Positions 59,858-64,000 of a DNA stretch of 64,000 nt are shown piece by piece. The notes under the pieces were generated by a model. It did no database searches. It saw only the letters and a program-made list of their open reading frames with translations, and was not told where the DNA came from. The stretch covers positions 496,001 to 560,000 of the forward strand of contig JBCBAC010000001.1 of the NCBI GenBank assembly GCA_038532735.1, written 5' to 3'. The position numbers and the translations under genes are program-made. The first letter of the stretch is position 1. Every line of letters starts with the position of its first letter. Source of the DNA: JAHTBL01 sp038532735. GTDB taxonomy: Bacteria > Pseudomonadota > Alphaproteobacteria > Rhodobacterales > Rhodobacteraceae.

Positions 59858-60517
59858 TTGGTATTCAAACGTCGGGATAGGCGCTCGGTCTGGAAGGCCA
59901 TTCTGGACTTCCTCTACCCACGCGGCGGCTGGGCGCGTGCGTTTGAGTACGTCAAACACCGCGTGCGCCGTCTGCCCGACACACCCGAAAAGATCGCGCG
60001 CGGTATCTGGGCGGGCGTCTTCGCGGCCTTCACGCCGTTCTACGGGCTGCACTTCTTCGTGGCGGCTTTTCTGGCCTTCATCATGCGGGGCAATATTCTG
60101 GCCTCCCTAATGGGGACGTTTTTCGGCAACCCGCTGACTTACGTGCCCATCGGCGTCGTGGCGCTGTCGTTCGGCGATTGGATCCTTGGCACAAACGCGG
60201 CAGAGCGCGCGTCGGAGCGGTCTTTTGGCGGCAAGTTCGTCGATGCAGGCTGGGACCTGTGGCACAATTTCACCGCGATCTTCACCCATGAAGAGGTCGA
60301 TTGGACTGGGTTAAGTGTCTTTTACGACGAGATTTTCTTTCCCTACATGATCGGCGGTCTGATCCCCGGTGTCGTCACGGCGACGATTGTTTACTATCTG
60401 TCGGTCCCCGTGATCCGAGCTTATCAAAAGCGGCGCAAAGGGCGGCTGACGGCGAAGCTGGCAGAGCTGAAGAAAAAAGCGATCAAAAAGGCTGACGCAA
60501 GCAACTCCGCAGACTAG
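59858..60517 (+). CDS. DUF2062 domain membrane protein
   Basis: 219 residues. The DUF2062 core contains TPEKIARGIWAGVFAAFTPF, YGLHFFVAAFLAFIMRGN and MGTFFGNPLTYVPIG, with about three or four membrane helices, and the C-terminus is a Lys-rich cytoplasmic tail. Start is the TTG at 59858 with AGGAA upstream, since no ATG gives the conserved FKRRDRR beginning. Function unknown; the gene lies between rsh and pdxJ. Confidence 0.88.
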   Translation: MVFKRRDRRSVWKAILDFLYPRGGWARAFEYVKHRVRRLPDTPEKIARGIWAGVFAAFTPFYGLHFFVAAFLAFIMRGNILASLMGTFFGNPLTYVPIGVVALSFGDWILGTNAAERASERSFGGKFVDAGWDLWHNFTAIFTHEEVDWTGLSVFYDEIFFPYMIGGLIPGVVTATIVYYLSVPVIRAYQKRRKGRLTAKLAELKKKAIKKADASNSAD

Positions 60518-60544
60518 GTTCTGCCCAAAGAGGAAGGACCTGTC

Positions 60545-61300
60545 ATGGCTGAGAAACTCCGTCTGGGTGTGAATATTGATCACGTCGCCACGCTGCGCAA
60601 TGCGCGCGGCGGGGCTGTGCCGGACCCTTTGCGGGCTGCGGCGATTGCCGAGGCGGCGGGGGCTGACGGGATCACCGCACATCTGCGCGAGGACCGCCGC
60701 CATATGCGCGATGATGATATCGACGCGCTGATGGAGGCGCTGAACGTGCCGCTGAATTTCGAGATGGCCGCGACGGAGGAGATGCAGGCAATTGCGCTGC
60801 GTCACAAGCCCCATGCCGTGTGTATCGTGCCCGAACGGCGGGAGGAGCGCACGACGGAAGGCGGTTTGGAAGTAGCGCGTGAGGAGAACAAGCTGGCGCA
60901 TTTCATTGCGCCTTTGCGAGAGGCCGGGTCGCGGGTTTCGATCTTTATCGCAGCGGACCAGCGTCAGATCGAGGCCACGCATCGGATCGGTGCGGAGGTC
61001 ATTGAGCTGCACACAGGGGCCTACTGCGACGCCCATGCCGAGGGGCGTTTTGACGAGCGAGATGCCGAGCTTGCCAAACTGACCGAGATGGCCGCTTTTG
61101 CCCATGATCTTGGGCTGGAGGTGCATGCAGGCCACGGGCTGACCTATGGCTGTGTGCCGCCGATTGCAGCGCTGCCGCAGATCATGGAACTCAATATCGG
61201 TCACTTCCTGATGGGGGAGGCGCTGTTTCTGGGCCTCGGTCCCGCCATTGAGAAAATGCGTGGGATCATGGATGCGGCGCGTGCTGGGGTGACGGCCTAA
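60545..61300 (+). CDS. pdxJ: Pyridoxine 5'-phosphate synthase
   Basis: Condenses 1-deoxyxylulose 5-phosphate with 3-amino-2-oxopropyl phosphate to make vitamin B6. 251-residue TIM barrel with LRLGVNIDHVATLRNARGG, DGITAHLREDRRHM, PHAVCIVPERREERTTEGG and LEVHAGHGLTYG. GAGGAAGGA precedes the ATG. Directly before the alpha/beta hydrolase gene and in the common pdxJ-acpS-lepB order. Confidence 0.97.
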   Translation: MAEKLRLGVNIDHVATLRNARGGAVPDPLRAAAIAEAAGADGITAHLREDRRHMRDDDIDALMEALNVPLNFEMAATEEMQAIALRHKPHAVCIVPERREERTTEGGLEVAREENKLAHFIAPLREAGSRVSIFIAADQRQIEATHRIGAEVIELHTGAYCDAHAEGRFDERDAELAKLTEMAAFAHDLGLEVHAGHGLTYGCVPPIAALPQIMELNIGHFLMGEALFLGLGPAIEKMRGIMDAARAGVTA

Positions 61301-61303
61301 GTA

Positions 61304-62818
61304 ATGCGGGCGCATGGGGCGGCCGCCATTGCTTGGAGCCGGATTGTTTTGCGTATCATCGCGTTCCTGTTCGCGCTCGGCGCTGTTCTGATTTCCCTCG
61401 ACCGGCTGGAGGCCGCGCGCAGCGGGATCGAGATATCTAACATGGCCGCGGGAACCACGCCTGTGCGCCAATATACTCTCCCTGCCAGTGATGGGCCGTT
61501 GGTCGTGGTTGCGCATGGCTTTGCAGGCTCGCTTCAGTTGATGGAGGCGTATGCGCTCACACTGGCGCGCGCCGGGTACCGGGTGTTTTCCTTTGATTTT
61601 GAAGGCCATGGGCGCAATCCGGTGCCAATGTCCGGCGATGTGAACAAGATCGAAGGCACCACGCAGCGATTGATCGACGAGACGCGACGCGTGATGGATT
61701 TTGCGTTGTCCGAAACCGGGTGGGAGGGCCGCGTTACGTTGCTTGGTCACTCAATGGCGACCGACGTGATCGCTCGGACGGCGATTGCGGATGATCGTGT
61801 CGGGTCTATTGTCGGTATTTCGATGTTTTCGCAGGCAGTGACGGCGGAGGCTCCCGCGGATCTGCTGATGATCACCGGCGATTGGGAGCCGATGCTGCGA
61901 GAGGCCGCGATCAAGGCAATGGCTCTGGTCGATGCGGATGCAGGAGAGGGCGATACGGCAACTGGCGACGGCGTGATCCGTCGCGCCGTCGTCGCGCCTA
62001 ACGTCGAGCATGTGGGTGTTCTTTATAGCCCGACAGGTCTGCGCGAGGCTGTGGATTGGCTGAACCGCGCTTATGAGCGCTCGGTTTCGCCCACACTCGC
62101 AACAACAGGTGGCTGGATCGCGCTTTTGCTTTCGGCGATTGTTGCAATGGCGTGGAGTTTGGCGGGCCTCCTGCCGCAACAGATCGGACGCCGGAGCCCG
62201 CTTGGGACGCGGCAGCTGCTGATTGCAAGCGCGGTGCCGGCCTTGGTGGCCCCGCTTGCCGCGATGTGGATCGAGATTGGCGCGCTTCCGGTGCTGGTTG
62301 CGGATTACCTTATGGTGCATCTGCTGATCTACGGCGCGGTACAACTGGCGCTTCTGCGATATTTCAAAGTGCCGTTCGGCAAGGTTGGATGGGTTGGTCT
62401 GGCCGCTCTGCTGATCTGGGGCATTGGTGCATTCGGGCTGAGCCTTGATCGCTATGCGGCCAACTTCACGCCCAGTGGGACGCGGTGGCTGATCATCGCG
62501 GTGCTGGCTTTGGGCACAGTGCCGTTCATGCTGGCCGATGCGCTGACCACCGCAGGCGGGCGCGCACCATTTTGGCACCGACTGGTCGCGCGCACGACCT
62601 TCTTTTTGTCGCTGGGTGCCGCGGTGGCGCTGGATTTCGAAGGGCTCTTCTTCCTGATCATCATCCTGCCAGTGATCCTGCTTTTCTTCATCGTCTACGG
62701 GCTGATGGGGCGCTGGGTGGCGCAGCATCAAGGCGCTATGGCGGCAGGTCTGGGCCTTGGGCTGATCCTCGCATGGTCACTTGGCGTGACCTTTCCATTG
62801 TTTAGCGCGACGGGGTAA
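61304..62818 (+). CDS. Membrane-anchored alpha/beta hydrolase with polytopic C-terminal half
   Basis: 504 residues. A signal-anchor (about 10-35) precedes an alpha/beta hydrolase domain (about 55-250) with LVVVAHGFAGSLQLMEAYAL, the nucleophile elbow LLGHSMATDVIA, a candidate acid in ITGDWEPM and His in NVEHVGVLYSPTG. The remaining ~240 residues contain about eight hydrophobic helices and no recognisable domain. Inserted between pdxJ and acpS. The catalytic domain probably faces the periplasm; substrate unknown. Confidence 0.88.
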   Translation: MRAHGAAAIAWSRIVLRIIAFLFALGAVLISLDRLEAARSGIEISNMAAGTTPVRQYTLPASDGPLVVVAHGFAGSLQLMEAYALTLARAGYRVFSFDFEGHGRNPVPMSGDVNKIEGTTQRLIDETRRVMDFALSETGWEGRVTLLGHSMATDVIARTAIADDRVGSIVGISMFSQAVTAEAPADLLMITGDWEPMLREAAIKAMALVDADAGEGDTATGDGVIRRAVVAPNVEHVGVLYSPTGLREAVDWLNRAYERSVSPTLATTGGWIALLLSAIVAMAWSLAGLLPQQIGRRSPLGTRQLLIASAVPALVAPLAAMWIEIGALPVLVADYLMVHLLIYGAVQLALLRYFKVPFGKVGWVGLAALLIWGIGAFGLSLDRYAANFTPSGTRWLIIAVLALGTVPFMLADALTTAGGRAPFWHRLVARTTFFLSLGAAVALDFEGLFFLIIILPVILLFFIVYGLMGRWVAQHQGAMAAGLGLGLILAWSLGVTFPLFSATG

Positions 62819-62827
62819 GAGGGGCGC

Positions 62828-63226
62828 ATGATTTTAGGCATCGGCACAGACCTCGCGAATATCGAGCGCATTCAGAGCACGCTGGACCGCTTTGGCGACC
62901 GCTTCCGCAATCGCGTTTTCACCGAGACGGAGCAGCGCAAATCCGAAAGCCGCAAAGATGTAGCCGGGACCTATGCCAAGCGCTGGGCTGCGAAAGAGGC
63001 GTGCTCCAAAGCGCTCGGGACTGGGTTGCGCATGGGGATTGCGTGGAAAGACATGTCGGTCAGCAATCTGCGCACCGGTCAGCCTGTGATGCAGGTCACT
63101 GGCTGGGCGAAGGAGCGTCTAGATCAGATGACACCTGAAGGGCATATTGCGACTATTCACGTCACTTTGACCGATGATCACCCCTGGGCCAGCGCCTTTG
63201 TGGTGATCGAGGCGCGGCCTGCTTGA
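62828..63226 (+). CDS. acpS: Holo-[acyl-carrier-protein] synthase
   Basis: Attaches phosphopantetheine from CoA to the serine of acyl carrier protein. 132 residues with the Mg-binding LGIGTDLANIERI at the N-terminus, FTETEQRK and KRWAAKEACSKALGTG. AGAGGGG 5 nt before the ATG. Between the hydrolase gene and lepB in the usual order. Confidence 0.96.
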   Translation: MILGIGTDLANIERIQSTLDRFGDRFRNRVFTETEQRKSESRKDVAGTYAKRWAAKEACSKALGTGLRMGIAWKDMSVSNLRTGQPVMQVTGWAKERLDQMTPEGHIATIHVTLTDDHPWASAFVVIEARPA

Positions 63227-63280
63227 CTCTCCTCGGCGTGCAACCCATGACACCCGCAATCGCGCAGTGGAGTGACCATT

Positions 63281-64000
63281 ATGGCTGAGGCGGCCGAAAA
63301 GAAGCAAAATCCGATCATCGAGACGATCAAGACGGTCGTCTATGCGTTGCTGATCGCGGGTATTTTCCGGACGCTCTTCTTCCAGCCGTTCTGGATTCCC
63401 TCCGGTTCGATGAAAGACACGCTGCTGATTGGCGATTTCGTTTTCGTTAACAAGATGGCCTACGGCTATTCCTATGCGTCCTGCCCCAGCCTGCGCCTGC
63501 CGCAGTTTGGGATCGACATTGATGCCAAAGATGTGTGCGGAATGTTTGATGGGGACAACACGCGATTTTGGGGCGGTGAGCCTGAGCGCGGTGATGTGAT
63601 TGTCTTTCGTCACCCGGGCACAGGTGCGGAGTTCATCAAGCGCCTGATCGGAATGCCCGGCGATACGATCCAGATGAAGCAGGGTCGTCTGCATATTGAT
63701 GGCGTCCCGGTTCCGGTTGAGGATGCGGGCAATTTCGAAGAGATTTACGAACGCCAAGGTCCGCAAGGCCGTTACCCGCTTTGCGAAAACGGTCCGGTGG
63801 GCGAGGGGGCTGTGTGCCTCAAATCGCGCCAGCGGGAGACGCTGCCGAACGGGCGCACGCACAATATCCTCAATGTGGGTAATCGCGCTCTGGACAACAC
63901 ACCCGTCTATACGGTGCCTGAAGGTGAATACATGTTCATCGGGGACAATCGCGATAACTCGACCGATAGCCGCGTTCCGCTGGCGGCGCGTGGGGTCGGT
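63281..64000 (+). CDS. lepB: Signal peptidase I, 3' end cut by window edge
   Basis: Inner-membrane serine protease that removes Sec signal peptides. 240 codons are visible and open at 64000. One membrane anchor (about 17-36) is followed by the catalytic serine box IPSGSMKDTLLIGDF, the lysine in GAEFIKRLIGMPGD and box E in MFIGDNRDNSTDSR. GGAG lies 8 nt before the ATG at 63281. Probably about 20-25 residues of the C-terminus are missing. Confidence 0.95.
   Translation, partial: MAEAAEKKQNPIIETIKTVVYALLIAGIFRTLFFQPFWIPSGSMKDTLLIGDFVFVNKMAYGYSYASCPSLRLPQFGIDIDAKDVCGMFDGDNTRFWGGEPERGDVIVFRHPGTGAEFIKRLIGMPGDTIQMKQGRLHIDGVPVPVEDAGNFEEIYERQGPQGRYPLCENGPVGEGAVCLKSRQRETLPNGRTHNILNVGNRALDNTPVYTVPEGEYMFIGDNRDNSTDSRVPLAARGVG

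Noticed and set aside
60311..61750. 479-codon reverse frame across pdxJ and neighbours
   Set aside because: Antisense to three recognised genes and made of His/Arg/Gln-rich shadow sequence.
1..64000. tRNA, rRNA, CRISPR, insertion sequences, prophage
   Set aside because: Scanned intergenic stretches for T-loop-like GGTTCRA sequences, regularly spaced repeats, transposases and integrases; none found by eye.

Overview
The window is a piece of an alphaproteobacterial chromosome, most likely Rhodobacterales (Roseobacter/Rhodobacter relatives). The pointers are high-GC coding sequence, an aerobic-type cobalamin locus with a solitary CbiM-like permease, a bifunctional Rsh next to rpoZ, the order rsh-DUF2062-pdxJ-acpS-lepB, a perfect CtrA box, and a PII-amtB pair. 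I see no prophage, insertion sequence, CRISPR array, rRNA or tRNA. Genes are tightly packed, and neighbours often overlap by 4 nt (ATGA), which suggests translational coupling.

Layout. 1-9739: sfsA (cut by the window edge), map, an orphan TRAP solute-binding protein, a reverse operon (flavin reductase, rsmD, a 58-residue protein), a peroxiredoxin, a reverse operon (ridA, GDPD, acyltransferase-like protein, phhB), and mlaA-mlaC. 9736-17615: a class A PBP, glnK-amtB, and a reverse group of aminotransferase, sulfurtransferase, smpB and dapA. 17768-25429: a soluble lytic transglycosylase, a drug/metabolite transporter, mnmD and mnmC as separate divergent genes, a MaoC-like hydratase, an FMN reductase and a ThDP enzyme.

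25661-46828 is a cobalamin region. A reverse operon under a B12 riboswitch (cbiM-cobW-GNAT-cobN-cobO) is followed by smc and a MltB-type transglycosylase. Then come cbiB-cobC-DUF1636 on the reverse strand, a degenerate receiver protein behind a CtrA box, and a forward operon cbiX-cobH-cobL-cobI-cbiG/cobJ-cobM. Together these supply cobalt uptake, most corrin ring methylations, cobalt insertion, adenosylation and aminopropanol attachment. Not in the window: cobA, a CobG/CobZ, cobF, cobK, cobB, cobQ, cobS/cobT and the late nucleotide-loop genes.

46923-64000: a PilZ-like small protein, a PatB-type lyase, def - a deformylase homologue lacking two key residues - fmt, a six-gene reverse operon from ispH to rnhA, two small unknown proteins with folB, a lipoprotein, a NYN-domain protein, folK, rpoZ, rsh, a DUF2062 protein, pdxJ, a membrane-bound alpha/beta hydrolase, acpS, and lepB (cut by the window edge).

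The most interesting features beyond ordinary genes are: a deformylase pseudoenzyme between def and fmt; a dispersed 3'-end repeat family present in every roomy convergent junction and always co-oriented with the gene it follows; a CtrA box in front of an active-site-degenerate receiver; and a cobalamin locus mixing aerobic (CobN) and anaerobic-type (CbiX, CbiG) components with two uncharacterised partners (GNAT, DUF1636).
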